Position numbers and translations under genes: made by a program. This document shows, one piece after another, positions 5,832 to 12,924 of a stretch of 39,513 nt of DNA (its first letter is position 1; each line of letters opens with the position of its first letter). The notes under the pieces were generated by a model that had not been told where the DNA came from, ran no database searches, and saw only the letters and a list, made by a program, of their open reading frames with translations. Origin of the DNA: Chloroflexota bacterium (GTDB lineage: Bacteria; Chloroflexota; Anaerolineae; B4-G1); assembly GCA_024232355.1 (NCBI GenBank), contig JAAEPW010000670.1:1-39513 (forward strand). The letters run 5' to 3'.

Positions 5832-6093
5832 TTGATCCCTCCTCCGTCGGTGGCAGTGGGAGCGGTTCGGACCACCATTGACCGCCCATCATTCCCACCT
5901 TATCGAGATACAGCGGATCACAACTATGGAGGTGATACGCCTTGGGCTTAGATCGTGGTCCCGCTCGCCACCAGTACCACTGTCCGACGGTGGGCGGTGT
6001 CGACCGCCAGCGTGGTTTTCCCGTCGGCACATAGTTGATCGGCTCATCGGGGTCGCACTCGCCATCGCAGATGATTGTTTTTTCGTCGGTCAT
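5824..6093 (-). CDS. Hypothetical protein, Trp-rich
   Basis: An 89-residue protein with ATG at 6093 and GAGAGGATAGGGCG upstream. It holds ICDGECDPDEP near the N-terminus and a WYWWRAGPRSKPKAYHLH segment, then GGQWWSEPLPLPP. Trp and Pro richness suggests a compact binding domain. No family recognised. Confidence 0.6.
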   Translation of the reverse strand: MTDEKTIICDGECDPDEPINYVPTGKPRWRSTPPTVGQWYWWRAGPRSKPKAYHLHSCDPLYLDKVGMMGGQWWSEPLPLPPTEEGSND

Positions 6094-6821
6094 CGCCCTA
6101 TCCTCTCGCCGGTTTCAAGGACGTAGTCACCTCGCTCGATAGCCTGGCGAAGTGCCTTCATTTCCCCCGGCGTTTCAACCGTTTTCTTTCCAATAGCTTG
6201 TTCGGCAACCGCACAGAAGAACTTTCGATTTGACATCGATGAAGGGCAGTCCGCCCTCATTGATTCAATGTCTCTCATTAGCTCCCGCCCCAACTCGGTG
6301 ACACTCTTCTTGTCGTCTGGTATGTCCTGAGTGAATTTGTCCGACAGACCGAACGTGTTCAAGGCGGCGTCTACAAGCGCTCGCTTTTCGGCAATCTTCA
6401 CCGCGTTATTTTCGTCAGTGGTTTTCTTCGATCCTACCCGGTTTGCACCGCGCCCTTCTCCGATGACTTCGCCCGTGCTGTTATCTACCAACTCGCAAAG
6501 ATAGCAAACGGTTCCCTTGGGCTCGCCCAACATCCGCCATGTGTCCTCGTCCATGCGCCATTTCGGCCGAGTCCCAAACAGCTTGCAGACTTTCTCCGCA
6601 CCGGGCTTGAGCAGTGTCAACTTGTCGCTACGTGGATCGCCCCTGCCGTAGTCGATCCCCTTGATGAAATTCCCCTCCTGTTCGCCGTCCTCGCTGCCGG
6701 CGATAAACTCGTGAACCACCCTTAGGCGCTCGCTGTTCAGTGCTAGCCGCCCGGTCATTTGTTCGGTTGTTCCGAGAACTTCAAGCCCGGTGCGCTCGCG
6801 TTTGATTATTGCGTCGCTCAC
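6090..6821 (-). CDS. Single-strand annealing protein candidate (Rad52-like)
   Basis: A 243-residue protein with a GTG start at 6821, in a GTGA overlap with the exonuclease stop and GGAGGTGGAG before it. NNAVKIAEKRALVDAALNTFG at 138-158 resembles the helix found in Rad52/Sak-type annealing proteins, where charged residues alternate before an 'A..DAL...G' run. GEVIGEGRGANR at 117-128 fits a beta hairpin before it. Pairing with a RecE-like nuclease supports a two-gene recombination system. The match is by motif pattern only; a RecT-like origin cannot be excluded. Confidence 0.55.
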   Translation of the reverse strand: MSDAIIKRERTGLEVLGTTEQMTGRLALNSERLRVVHEFIAGSEDGEQEGNFIKGIDYGRGDPRSDKLTLLKPGAEKVCKLFGTRPKWRMDEDTWRMLGEPKGTVCYLCELVDNSTGEVIGEGRGANRVGSKKTTDENNAVKIAEKRALVDAALNTFGLSDKFTQDIPDDKKSVTELGRELMRDIESMRADCPSSMSNRKFFCAVAEQAIGKKTVETPGEMKALRQAIERGDYVLETGERIGR

Positions 6822-7750
6822 AGCTCCACCTCCTCGTCGCTCATGTTTATCTCGCGGTCTACCATCCACCGGGGGGCTTCGATCGGTTCGAACCAAGGCG
6901 AGTATCCCTCAACGCCACGGTCGAGCCATCGCGCCACGTTGACCAGCGCACGGCGGAACATCAGACCACCGGCGATGATTGAGACGCTGTCGAGTTCGTA
7001 GAGTGCCACGGCGGGGATGTCGCCCGTCTCGGCGACGATGAATCGAAATGCCTTGTCCTCGCCCGTGAGCTGCCCCCATGCTTCGGTGTACGCGGCTGCC
7101 TGTACGTGGTAGAGGAACTTGCCGATAGCCCGACAGAAGTCCTCAGGGCTCGCGTCACGGGCAGTTTTGAGATCATCGATGGTGTCTGAGTTCACCAAGT
7201 CCGCTCGCCCCTTGCACTTGATACCGGTCTTCTCATCGACCCACACAAACGAGACTTGTTTTTCGCTGTCGGTGATCGCGAGCGCCGCTTCGGCGTTGTT
7301 CATCAATGCGGTTCTGATTGCCGTCGCCTTCTCGAGATCGGCATTCGTGACGATGGCTTTCCCGGTTGCGGCGATTTCTTCGGCGAGCGCCCGGCAAACT
7401 TTGCTGTTGAGATTCCACGGCTTCTCGACCTCGGTGGTCACCTTGTTCGGCGAGCGCCCCGTGGTCTTCGTCGAGGTGTACGTGTCGGGCTGTATGATGT
7501 AGCGTTCGTCGTAGAGTTCCGGCTCAAGTACGAGGCAATCCACGAGAGAGCCAAGGGCCATTGCGCCGGACGTGCGCGGTCGGTGGATGTAGTGATCGAG
7601 GTGCGCACCGGATTTCAGCGCGGCTCCTACCATCGATTTTGAGAAGCAATCCCAGGACGCATATTCCCCCCACGGCACACCGCGATACACCCCCGGTTTC
7701 GGGTCCACGGGATCAGGCGAGGCGGTTAAGATTAGTTTCTTATTCGTCAT
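6818..7750 (-). CDS. RecE-like PD-(D/E)XK exonuclease
   Basis: A 310-residue protein; the ATG at 7750 is preferred over an upstream in-frame start because it overlaps the previous gene by 11 nt and follows GGTGGTGG. The family pattern is present: SWDCFSKSMVGAALKSG near the N-terminus, MALGSLVDCLVLEPELYDERY at 64-84, CKGRADLV with Asp184, then IDDLKTARDASPEDF with Asp193 and Lys195, and YHVQAAAYTE with Gln217. This matches exodeoxyribonuclease VIII / DUF3799-type nucleases that chew one strand of duplex ends. It is translated just before the annealing-protein candidate, so the pair likely handles recombination and replication-dependent concatemer formation. Confidence 0.82.
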   Translation of the reverse strand: MTNKKLILTASPDPVDPKPGVYRGVPWGEYASWDCFSKSMVGAALKSGAHLDHYIHRPRTSGAMALGSLVDCLVLEPELYDERYIIQPDTYTSTKTTGRSPNKVTTEVEKPWNLNSKVCRALAEEIAATGKAIVTNADLEKATAIRTALMNNAEAALAITDSEKQVSFVWVDEKTGIKCKGRADLVNSDTIDDLKTARDASPEDFCRAIGKFLYHVQAAAYTEAWGQLTGEDKAFRFIVAETGDIPAVALYELDSVSIIAGGLMFRRALVNVARWLDRGVEGYSPWFEPIEAPRWMVDREINMSDEEVEL

Positions 7751-8162
7751 CGTCCACCACCTCGGGAATCGTCCCGTCCGGGTTGACATCGTCGATGAAC
7801 CTCTCGAGGTGCGCCATCGCCGTGTCGATGTGGCTCAGACTTTCGAGGAGTCCCTCCTGGTAGTCGAGTAGCGACAGGTTGACGCGGAAAAGCCCCAGGC
7901 GGTGGAGTAGTTGATCGGCCCTTTTTCTATTTTCCTTCCGTCTTGCACGCAGCTCTTTAGCCGTTTTCAGTTCGTCGCGTTTGCCCCGAAACCACGCCTT
8001 GCACAGCACCTTGGTTCTGCATTCCGTGAAGTCATCGCCTATCAATGCGCTCTCCCACAGTGCCTTGTACATTTTCCACTTGAACTCTTTTCCCGCCGCG
8101 TCGGTGGTGGTCTTCAAAAATGGTTCGATCGATGTCGTCGGGTCTTTTCTTTCGTCGTTCAT
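7740..8162 (-). CDS. Hypothetical protein, helical
   Basis: A 140-residue protein with ATG at 8162 and a strong AGGAGGGATGA ribosome site. It is rich in Lys, Arg, Glu and Leu with long helices, including KRDELKTAKELRARRKENRK at about 60-79, and an acidic tail (PEVVDDDE). It is placed just before the exonuclease. An accessory or nucleic-acid-binding role is possible but not shown. Confidence 0.6.
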   Translation of the reverse strand: MNDERKDPTTSIEPFLKTTTDAAGKEFKWKMYKALWESALIGDDFTECRTKVLCKAWFRGKRDELKTAKELRARRKENRKRADQLLHRLGLFRVNLSLLDYQEGLLESLSHIDTAMAHLERFIDDVNPDGTIPEVVDDDE

Positions 8163-8267
8163 TTTTCATCCCTCCTTGTTATTCCCATCGGCCGTCGCCG
8201 TCGTATCAGGTGCCCGCCAGGCTGTGCCCCGGGAGTGGGCGGCGGGCGGAAGTCTCCCGTGGTCGAT
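8163..8267 (-). other. Intergenic stretch with GC-rich inverted repeats
   Basis: On the minus strand GCCCGCC and GGCGGGC could pair across about 20 bases, and CGGGAG/CTCCCG overlaps them. There is no T-run, so this is not a standard terminator. An attenuation or mRNA-stability role is possible. The ribosome site of the 8162 gene lies at its downstream end. Confidence 0.35.
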
Positions 8268-8555
8268 TTACTTTTGCACGATTCCTATCGTGTGCTCGGG
8301 ACCGGCGCACAGAATGATCCTCCCGACTGCCAGATATGGCGACCCAGCCGCCGTCGCCGCCGTGGGGGTTCCGACCCTGTAGCCGTGTCCGTCATGGTAT
8401 CCGCAGCGGTGACCGAGTTGGGAGTAGTAGAGTCCTCCCTCATAGTCGGCGATGTCATCGCGCTCGAGCAGTCTCTCGCGTGCCGGTCGTCCCTGTGCCG
8501 CCAGGATGTAGCCCTGCGTGGTGACTGCGATTGTGATGTCGTTGCGGTTTATCAT
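8268..8555 (-). CDS. Hypothetical protein
   Basis: A 95-residue protein with ATG at 8555 and GGGAGAAGCAAG upstream. It starts MINRNDITIAVTTQGYILAAQ, a likely beta-rich segment, and has a YYSQLGHRCGYHDGHGYRVG stretch with three His and one Cys that might bind metal. No family recognised. Confidence 0.55.
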   Translation of the reverse strand: MINRNDITIAVTTQGYILAAQGRPARERLLERDDIADYEGGLYYSQLGHRCGYHDGHGYRVGTPTAATAAGSPYLAVGRIILCAGPEHTIGIVQK

Positions 8556-8572
8556 CTTGCTTCTCCCGTTCT

Positions 8573-8587
8573 GCGCCAGCCCGGCGC
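8573..8587 (-). other. Small GC hairpin in the leader of the 8268-8555 gene
   Basis: GCGCC and GGCGC flank a five-base loop. It lies just upstream of the ribosome site of the gene starting at 8555. It is short and may be chance; it might affect translation. Confidence 0.25.
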
Positions 8588-8616
8588 GGTGTGCTGCGTT
8601 AGTTGGTGGCTAGTGC

Positions 8617-8796
8617 CTACGCGGTCCGATACTGTCCAAAGCGCGTTTTGAGCAAGCCTTCCTTTTTGAGCTTTTCAATTGCGTCAGCGCCGTGGGTGTT
8701 GGCGAGGTCGCGTGATGCTCTATCCTCGCTGATTTCCTTCCACTCCTCGCGGTCGGTTTCTCCCCTTTTTCCATTCCATGATCTTTCAATTTTCAT
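8617..8796 (-). CDS. Hypothetical protein, first gene of the leftward operon
   Basis: A 59-residue protein. The ATG at 8796 is chosen because a start at 8880 would lie upstream of the predicted transcript start; an ATG at 8832 is also possible. It is basic and helical (MKIERSWNGKRGETDREEWK), with a C-terminal half that might be a small helix-turn-helix (ADAIEKLKKEGLLKTRFGQ). As the first gene after the promoter it could be a regulator, but no family is recognised. Confidence 0.5.
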   Translation of the reverse strand: MKIERSWNGKRGETDREEWKEISEDRASRDLANTHGADAIEKLKKEGLLKTRFGQYRTA

Positions 8797-8839
8797 TTTC
8801 CCGCTCCCTCTGTTTGTGTGCTGCGTTTCCATGCCCTGA

Positions 8840-8868
8840 TTAGTATCACGGCAAATTCCATCCGTCAA
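8840..8868 (-). promoter_or_regulatory. Promoter of the leftward early operon
   Basis: On the minus strand TTGACG (8863-8868) is spaced 17 bases from TACTAA (8840-8845), and TGA just before gives an extended -10 (TGnTACTAA). This predicts a start near 8833, ahead of the ATG at 8796. Confidence 0.55.
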
Positions 8869-8880
8869 CATTATTCGCAA

Positions 8881-8909
8881 AGTTTTTTTAATTTAATTTA
8901 TCCTTGACA
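8881..8909 (+). promoter_or_regulatory. AT-rich tract and TTGACA -35 of the rightward genes
   Basis: A perfect TTGACA lies at 8904-8909, with an A/T-only run (TTTTTTTAATTTAATTTAT) just upstream that could act as an UP element. No good -10 box is found 16 to 18 bases downstream, so the promoter may need an activator. TGACAG recurs at 8905-8910 and 8924-8929 and could be an operator pair. Confidence 0.4.
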
Positions 8910-8951
8910 GATTTGGCAAAACCTGACAGGCTTTCGGGTAGGAGGTAAGGA

Positions 8952-9131
8952 ATGCTAACTATCAAAGAAGTCGCAAAACGTCTTGGACTCTCCGTAAGTG
9001 GAGTCTACAACCTACTCAACGATGGCAAAATCGAGGGACACAAGATTGGGGGAGTCTACAGGTTCACCGAAGATCAAGTTCTAGCGCTGCTCGAGCAGAC
9101 CAAAACCAGCGCCGATGATTCAAAGGAATAG
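8952..9131 (+). CDS. Excisionase-family / MerR-like HTH protein
   Basis: A 59-residue protein with AGGAGG six bases before the ATG at 8952. LTIKEVAKRLGLSVSGVYNL at 2-21 is a helix-turn-helix of the excisionase-like (HTH_17) class, followed by the short wing DGKIEGHKIGGVYRF. It binds DNA and most likely regulates the divergent control region or helps load the origin. No integrase is present to make it a true excisionase partner. It precedes the replication initiator by three bases. Confidence 0.8.
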   Translation: MLTIKEVAKRLGLSVSGVYNLLNDGKIEGHKIGGVYRFTEDQVLALLEQTKTSADDSKE

Positions 9132-9134
9132 GCC

Positions 9135-9920
9135 TTGGATTGGTCAAATGAACGCTACGTCCGCTTGTACACGCGCGATACAAAGACGTGGTTAAAACTT
9201 CGGTGGGAGGGTCAGGCCTTGTTTTCGTTGCTCATTCGAAAGGTGGACAGGGCCGGGGTGCTCGACGACATCACCGAGCCGGGGGATGACCTCTCACTAA
9301 TTACAGGCCTCCCCTTGGAGGTGGCCACGGTCGGAGTTGAGCGAATGCTTGCCCTTGGTGTTGTCACAATTTGTGACGGGGCCCTACTAATTCCCAACTT
9401 CATCGAGGCACAAGAGGCCTCGAAGTCAGACAAACAACGACAGCGTGAGTCTCGAGAGAGAAGAAGAACGAAGGCAACGGCTGTCACAAAACGTGACGAG
9501 AAGTCACGAGCGGTCACAAGTGGTCACGAGCGGTCACAACCTGTCACTCCTACCCGTGCTGTACCGTGCCGTACTGACCCTGTACCAAAGAAGAGAGAAT
9601 ATACTAAAGAGTTCGAGACTTGGTGGAAGGGGTACCCCCGGAAGGAAAACAAACGGGGAGCATTGAAGGCGTTTCAAAAGGCGCGCAACGAAGTTGACCT
9701 CGCCACACTCACAGCCGCAGTAGCAACGGCGAGGGAATCGGAGCAGTGGAAAAAGGGTGTCATCCCCCACGCCGCAACGTGGCTGAATGCGGGGCGGTGG
9801 GAGGATGAGATCAACGAACCTACCAACGACCTCGAACCCGGTGAGGTGCTAATCGGTGGCATTGTCTACGACCGCTCATGGCTCACGGAGGAGGAGAGGT
9901 TGAAACATGGAATCAAGTGA
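9135..9920 (+). CDS. Replication initiator protein with the candidate origin inside its gene
   Basis: A 261-residue protein. The TTG at 9135 is used because AAGGA lies seven bases ahead and the frame continues from it. Residues 1-95 look like a winged-helix replisome-organiser domain (GQALFSLLIRKVDRAGVLDD, then LITGLPLEVATVGVERML). Residues 100-150 are a basic, low-complexity linker (RQRESRERRRTKATAVTKR) whose DNA holds the iterons. Residues 158-200 carry EFETWWKGYPRKENKRGALK and PHAATWLNAGRWEDE, typical of the C-terminal part of phage replication proteins that load the helicase. It overlaps the helicase gene by 14 nt. Confidence 0.8.
   Translation: MDWSNERYVRLYTRDTKTWLKLRWEGQALFSLLIRKVDRAGVLDDITEPGDDLSLITGLPLEVATVGVERMLALGVVTICDGALLIPNFIEAQEASKSDKQRQRESRERRRTKATAVTKRDEKSRAVTSGHERSQPVTPTRAVPCRTDPVPKKREYTKEFETWWKGYPRKENKRGALKAFQKARNEVDLATLTAAVATARESEQWKKGVIPHAATWLNAGRWEDEINEPTNDLEPGEVLIGGIVYDRSWLTEEERLKHGIK
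9363..9377 (+). promoter_or_regulatory. 15-bp palindrome sharing the iteron core
   Basis: GTCACAATTTGTGAC has 7-bp arms (GTCACAA/TTGTGAC) and a one-base centre, inside the initiator gene. Its half-sites equal the core of the iteron array 106 bases downstream. It could be a high-affinity site for the initiator dimer or part of the origin. Confidence 0.6.
9483..9547 (+). repeat. Phased iteron array: candidate replication origin
   Basis: GTCAC or its complement GTGAC occurs at 9483, 9493 (inverted), 9503, 9513, 9523, 9533 and 9543, exactly 10 bases apart. GTCACGAGCGGTCACAA is repeated exactly at 9503-9519 and 9523-9539. Ten is not a multiple of three, so codon periodicity cannot explain it, and the array lies in the linker-coding part of the initiator gene. 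Directly after it come GTAC elements (9561, 9571, 9582) and an AT-rich run near 9587-9611 that could be the unwinding element. The arrangement matches the lambda O gene origin. Confidence 0.75.
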
Positions 9921-11277
9921 GAAGATTAAACCGCTCCCAAACCACATTGGCAATTGGCGGTGGGAGCGAGAAGCCAGAATAATAGGTTGTATTATCCTAG
10001 AACCAAAACTTCTATCACAGTGTCGAGACATTGTCACGGAGGATATGTTCACGTTGCTGCCGTGCGCTCTCGCGTGGAGAGCGGTCCTTCTACTAGCCGA
10101 GTGCGATGAGCTAATCGACCACACCGGGATTATTAGGGTGCTGGATTCAAGCGGCAACCTCGAACGGATAGGGGGGCCCGGTGAGATTCTACCCCTGTGT
10201 GCTGCCGTGGGCACTCGTATCAGATTCCAAGACTACGTCGAGGAACTCGTACGGGCTCACTCGAGACGGCTGTTACAAGCGGACCTCGAAGCAGCTACGG
10301 AGAAAGTTAGATCGGCGCGCACGGGTGATGTGTCCGCCGTCATCGAAGGCGCACGGGAGAATTTAGATCGGGCCGCCACGGTGGCGTCGAGGCAGGCAGA
10401 GCTTCATTCGTTTGCTGACCTGGCAACGAAGCAGATACAATCCATCCTCGACAGCGACGGACCTAGTAGATTGACGCCCTCGGGTATCGCAGAACTCGAC
10501 CGGGTGACCGGGGGACTATCGCCAATCTATACCGTTTGTGCAGGGTACCCCGGCATGGGCAAGACAACGTTCTTAGTCACACTCGCAACCAACGTCGCCC
10601 GTGGTGGGTACCGCGTGTTGTACATCTCACTCGAAGACCCCAAGGAAATCATTCTCGAAAAAGTTATTGCCCGAATCTCCAACACACCAATCGACCAGAT
10701 ACAACACAGCAACGTCCACGCCGACAATTACCCAGCGGTCCTTCGTGCCGAAGCAGCAATCAAGAAATTACCCGTGGTCGTCGAGAACCTACCCGGTGCG
10801 GACGTGGCTCGGATACGGTCACTCTGCTATCAGTATCGCGAGAGGTTTGGAACCCCGGCGTTGGTCATCGTGGATCACCTTGGGAAAATCCGCGAGCCGG
10901 GCAAGAGCCTTTACGAATCGACATCAGCCGCGAGTGGAAAGCTTGCCGACCTCCAGTTGGATCTTGGTGTGCCGTTGGTTGCCGCCAGCCAACTAGCAAG
11001 GCGCAAGGACAAGTCCAAGATCGGGATGCCGAAGATGGATGACCTCCGTGATTCGGGGTGGCTCGAAGCCGACGCCCGGCAAGTGTGGCTACTCCATCGA
11101 CCGCAGTACTACCACGATCAAGGACTGCTCAAAGAAGCGGTCGACCCAAACGAATGCAAATTGTCTAACCTCAAGTACCCGCGTCCGGGAATTGCTCGAC
11201 TATATGCAGACCTAGAACACGCCTACATTGGCGATCCGCCAGACTACACACCGGACAGAACCGGGGAGAGGTATTGA
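9907..11277 (+). CDS. DnaB-type replicative helicase
   Basis: A 456-residue protein, about the length of bacterial DnaB. Residues 17-115 are the N-terminal helical domain (EREARIIGCIILEP). The RecA-like core has the Walker A loop GYPGMGKTT at 213-221, Walker B VIVDHL with Asp323, and the SQLARR motif at 361-366. Preceding TPSGIAELDRVTGGL is typical of the linker to the core. It unwinds DNA at the phage replication fork with ATP and is loaded with help from the initiator. The ATG at 9907 overlaps the initiator end and follows GGAGGAGAGG. The stop is followed within two bases by the next ATG. Confidence 0.92.
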   Translation: MESSEKIKPLPNHIGNWRWEREARIIGCIILEPKLLSQCRDIVTEDMFTLLPCALAWRAVLLLAECDELIDHTGIIRVLDSSGNLERIGGPGEILPLCAAVGTRIRFQDYVEELVRAHSRRLLQADLEAATEKVRSARTGDVSAVIEGARENLDRAATVASRQAELHSFADLATKQIQSILDSDGPSRLTPSGIAELDRVTGGLSPIYTVCAGYPGMGKTTFLVTLATNVARGGYRVLYISLEDPKEIILEKVIARISNTPIDQIQHSNVHADNYPAVLRAEAAIKKLPVVVENLPGADVARIRSLCYQYRERFGTPALVIVDHLGKIREPGKSLYESTSAASGKLADLQLDLGVPLVAASQLARRKDKSKIGMPKMDDLRDSGWLEADARQVWLLHRPQYYHDQGLLKEAVDPNECKLSNLKYPRPGIARLYADLEHAYIGDPPDYTPDRTGERY

Positions 11278-11278
11278 G

Positions 11279-11467
11279 ATGAGCGAAGCACAAACTGCGA
11301 CAATCAGCAAACTCACACGGGAGAACAACCACCTCCTAGAAGAACTCGCCGCCTACCGTCGAGTGATTGATCACTTCCCCGACAGCGTGGATTTTGCACA
11401 CCTCGACGGAAACTACATGGCAGGGGCTCAAGCGGTGATCGATGAACTGCGAAAGGCGGGTGGGTGA
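11279..11467 (+). CDS. Hypothetical protein
   Basis: A 62-residue protein. The ATG at 11279 is chosen because it sits two bases after the helicase stop and follows GGGGAGAGG; the longer open frame has no ribosome site. It is helical (KLTRENNHLLEELAAYRRVI, likely coiled coil). Function not recognised. Confidence 0.6.
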   Translation: MSEAQTATISKLTRENNHLLEELAAYRRVIDHFPDSVDFAHLDGNYMAGAQAVIDELRKAGG

Positions 11468-11688
11468 TGGGAGTCTACGTGATTATTATCAATGACCGAC
11501 ACCTCGATGTTGATGTTCTGCTGTATTCCGACAGGGAGGAAGCCGTTGACACCGCTCGCGACCTGGCCAAGACGGCATGTTCGGCCAAAGAAGACTATGA
11601 GGAATTGAAAACAGGTGGGGGAATTTTCTTCGCCAAGTACTCTTGCGAGGGTGATTACATTCGCGTGATTGAAAGGACGGTGGGGTGA
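11467..11688 (+). CDS. Hypothetical protein
   Basis: A 73-residue protein with a likely ATG at 11467 overlapping the previous stop (ATG and TGA share bases); a GTG at 11464 is also in frame. It begins with a beta strand pattern (MGVYVIIINDRHLDVDVLLY) followed by a helix, a small alpha-beta fold. No family recognised. Confidence 0.55.
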   Translation: MGVYVIIINDRHLDVDVLLYSDREEAVDTARDLAKTACSAKEDYEELKTGGGIFFAKYSCEGDYIRVIERTVG

Positions 11689-12531
11689 GTGAAACAGCAA
11701 CGACTCGAAGGGCTCGACTTCGCGACAGACCTGGCCGAGAGCCTCGCAGCTATTCGCGACAATGCCCCGGCTGATGGTTCGCCATATTACGGGTTGTTTT
11801 CCGGTGGCAAGGATTCGGTCGTGATCAAGCACCTTGCGAAGCTGGCGGGCGTCCCCGTCGAATGGCACTACAACGTGACGACCATCGACCCACCGGAGTT
11901 GTTGAAATTTATCAAGCGGCACCACGGCGATGTGGTTTGGGACAGACCCAAGCATGGTAATTTTTTTAATCGGGCGGCCGAAGCATGTGGTTTTCCTACT
12001 CGTCGCAATCGGTGGTGTTGTAGGGAGTACAAGGAAAGCACCACCCCTGCCGGGGTTGTTCTTCTAATGGGTATACGTGCACAGGAATCCGGTAGCCGAG
12101 CAAAAAGGTGGGGGATAAAGTCGAAATATTGGAAGACGGGCGGTGTGGTGATCAATCCAATCTTCCATTGGGAGGCTTCCGATCTGTGGAACTTTATCCA
12201 CTCGGAGTCTATCCCTTATTGTTCCTTGTACGATGAAGGATTCAAACGGCTTGGTTGTATTGGTTGTCCGATGGCGGGGGAAGCCGGGAGAAAAAAGCAG
12301 TTTACTAGGTGGCCAAAGTTTGAGGAGAAGTGGCGTCGAGTGTTTCGCCGCGTTTGGGAACGGCGCACGGGGTCAACCCACAACGGTCGCCCGTGGTTCG
12401 GGGATGCCTACTTCGACGATTGGCAAGAGATGTTCGAATGGTGGTTGAGTGATCGCTCACTACCGCAGAAAGACGATGATCAACGTTCTATATGGAGGGA
12501 TGAAAATGATACTACCCAAAACATGGGATGA
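11689..12531 (+). CDS. PP-loop PAPS-reductase-family protein
   Basis: A 280-residue protein with a GTG start in a TGA-GTG junction. SGGKDS at 38-43 is the pyrophosphate-binding PP-loop of adenylate-forming sulfur-transfer enzymes (PAPS reductase, DndC, tRNA thiolation enzymes). Four Cys are grouped as WCC (110-111) and LGCIGCP (190, 193), a likely cluster ligand set as in DndC-like proteins. The middle holds GIRAQESGSRAKRW, contacting substrate in the family. Possible roles are DNA or RNA thiolation or altering host sulfur use; the dnd partners are absent, so phosphorothioation as a complete system is unlikely. Confidence 0.82.
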   Translation: MKQQRLEGLDFATDLAESLAAIRDNAPADGSPYYGLFSGGKDSVVIKHLAKLAGVPVEWHYNVTTIDPPELLKFIKRHHGDVVWDRPKHGNFFNRAAEACGFPTRRNRWCCREYKESTTPAGVVLLMGIRAQESGSRAKRWGIKSKYWKTGGVVINPIFHWEASDLWNFIHSESIPYCSLYDEGFKRLGCIGCPMAGEAGRKKQFTRWPKFEEKWRRVFRRVWERRTGSTHNGRPWFGDAYFDDWQEMFEWWLSDRSLPQKDDDQRSIWRDENDTTQNMG

Positions 12532-12577
12532 CTACGCGAAGCTCGACCCGCAGTGGGTGAAGGGGGTGGGGTCATGA
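12506..12577 (+). CDS. Putative 23-residue micro-protein
   Basis: [20 protein letters not shown] and three more residues, with GGAGGG six bases before the ATG. It overlaps the end of the PAPS-family gene and the start of the LexA-like gene (ATGA). The strong ribosome site and tight coupling suggest translation. It may only couple translation of its neighbours. Confidence 0.4.
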   Translation: MILPKTWDDYAKLDPQWVKGVGS

Positions 12578-12924
12578 AAACGTTGACCCATCGTCAAACC
12601 GAGGTGTTGGATTTCATCGTGAACCATATCCACGACATGGGATACCCGCCAACCATACGCGAGATTGGAACCCATATACAAATCCGTTCGACAAACGGAG
12701 TCAGCGATCATCTGCTCGCGTTGGAGAAAAAGGGGTTTATCGCCCGGCGTGAATGGGGGCGGTCACGAGATATTGTGGTCCTGCGAAAGTCAAACGGAAG
12801 GGCAGCAAAAATACGAGTGGGCGACGGGGAGCAAAATAAATTGAGATGTCAACTTGCCCACGTCCGGTCGCGGCTTGTGCAAGCACATCACGAGATAGCA
12901 ACAAATTCGGGAGGCTCCAAATGA
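12574..12924 (+). CDS. LexA-type DNA-binding domain protein without protease domain
   Basis: A 116-residue protein with ATG at 12574. Residues 3-70 match the LexA N-terminal winged helix: [29 protein letters not shown], then a recognition segment [17 protein letters not shown] and the wing [15 protein letters not shown]. LexA itself is about 200 residues and has a C-terminal Ser-Lys self-cleavage domain; here the rest is a basic tail of about 45 residues with no such domain. It would therefore not respond to RecA in the normal way. It may bind host SOS boxes or phage operators as a constant repressor. Confidence 0.88.
   Translation: MKTLTHRQTEVLDFIVNHIHDMGYPPTIREIGTHIQIRSTNGVSDHLLALEKKGFIARREWGRSRDIVVLRKSNGRAAKIRVGDGEQNKLRCQLAHVRSRLVQAHHEIATNSGGSK

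Noticed and set aside
7911..8651. 246-residue open frame on the plus strand
   Set aside because: Runs against three leftward genes that have good ribosome sites and tight coupling; low-complexity Val/Arg content.
8952..9131. True excisionase of a temperate phage
   Set aside because: No integrase or attachment site found in the window; the fold alone only shows DNA binding.
9483..9547. CRISPR-like repeat array
   Set aside because: Units are 10 bp with no unique spacers and lie inside a coding gene; they fit iterons.
11689..12531. Complete DNA phosphorothioation (dnd) system
   Set aside because: Only a DndC-like gene is present; DndA, B, D and E counterparts are not seen.
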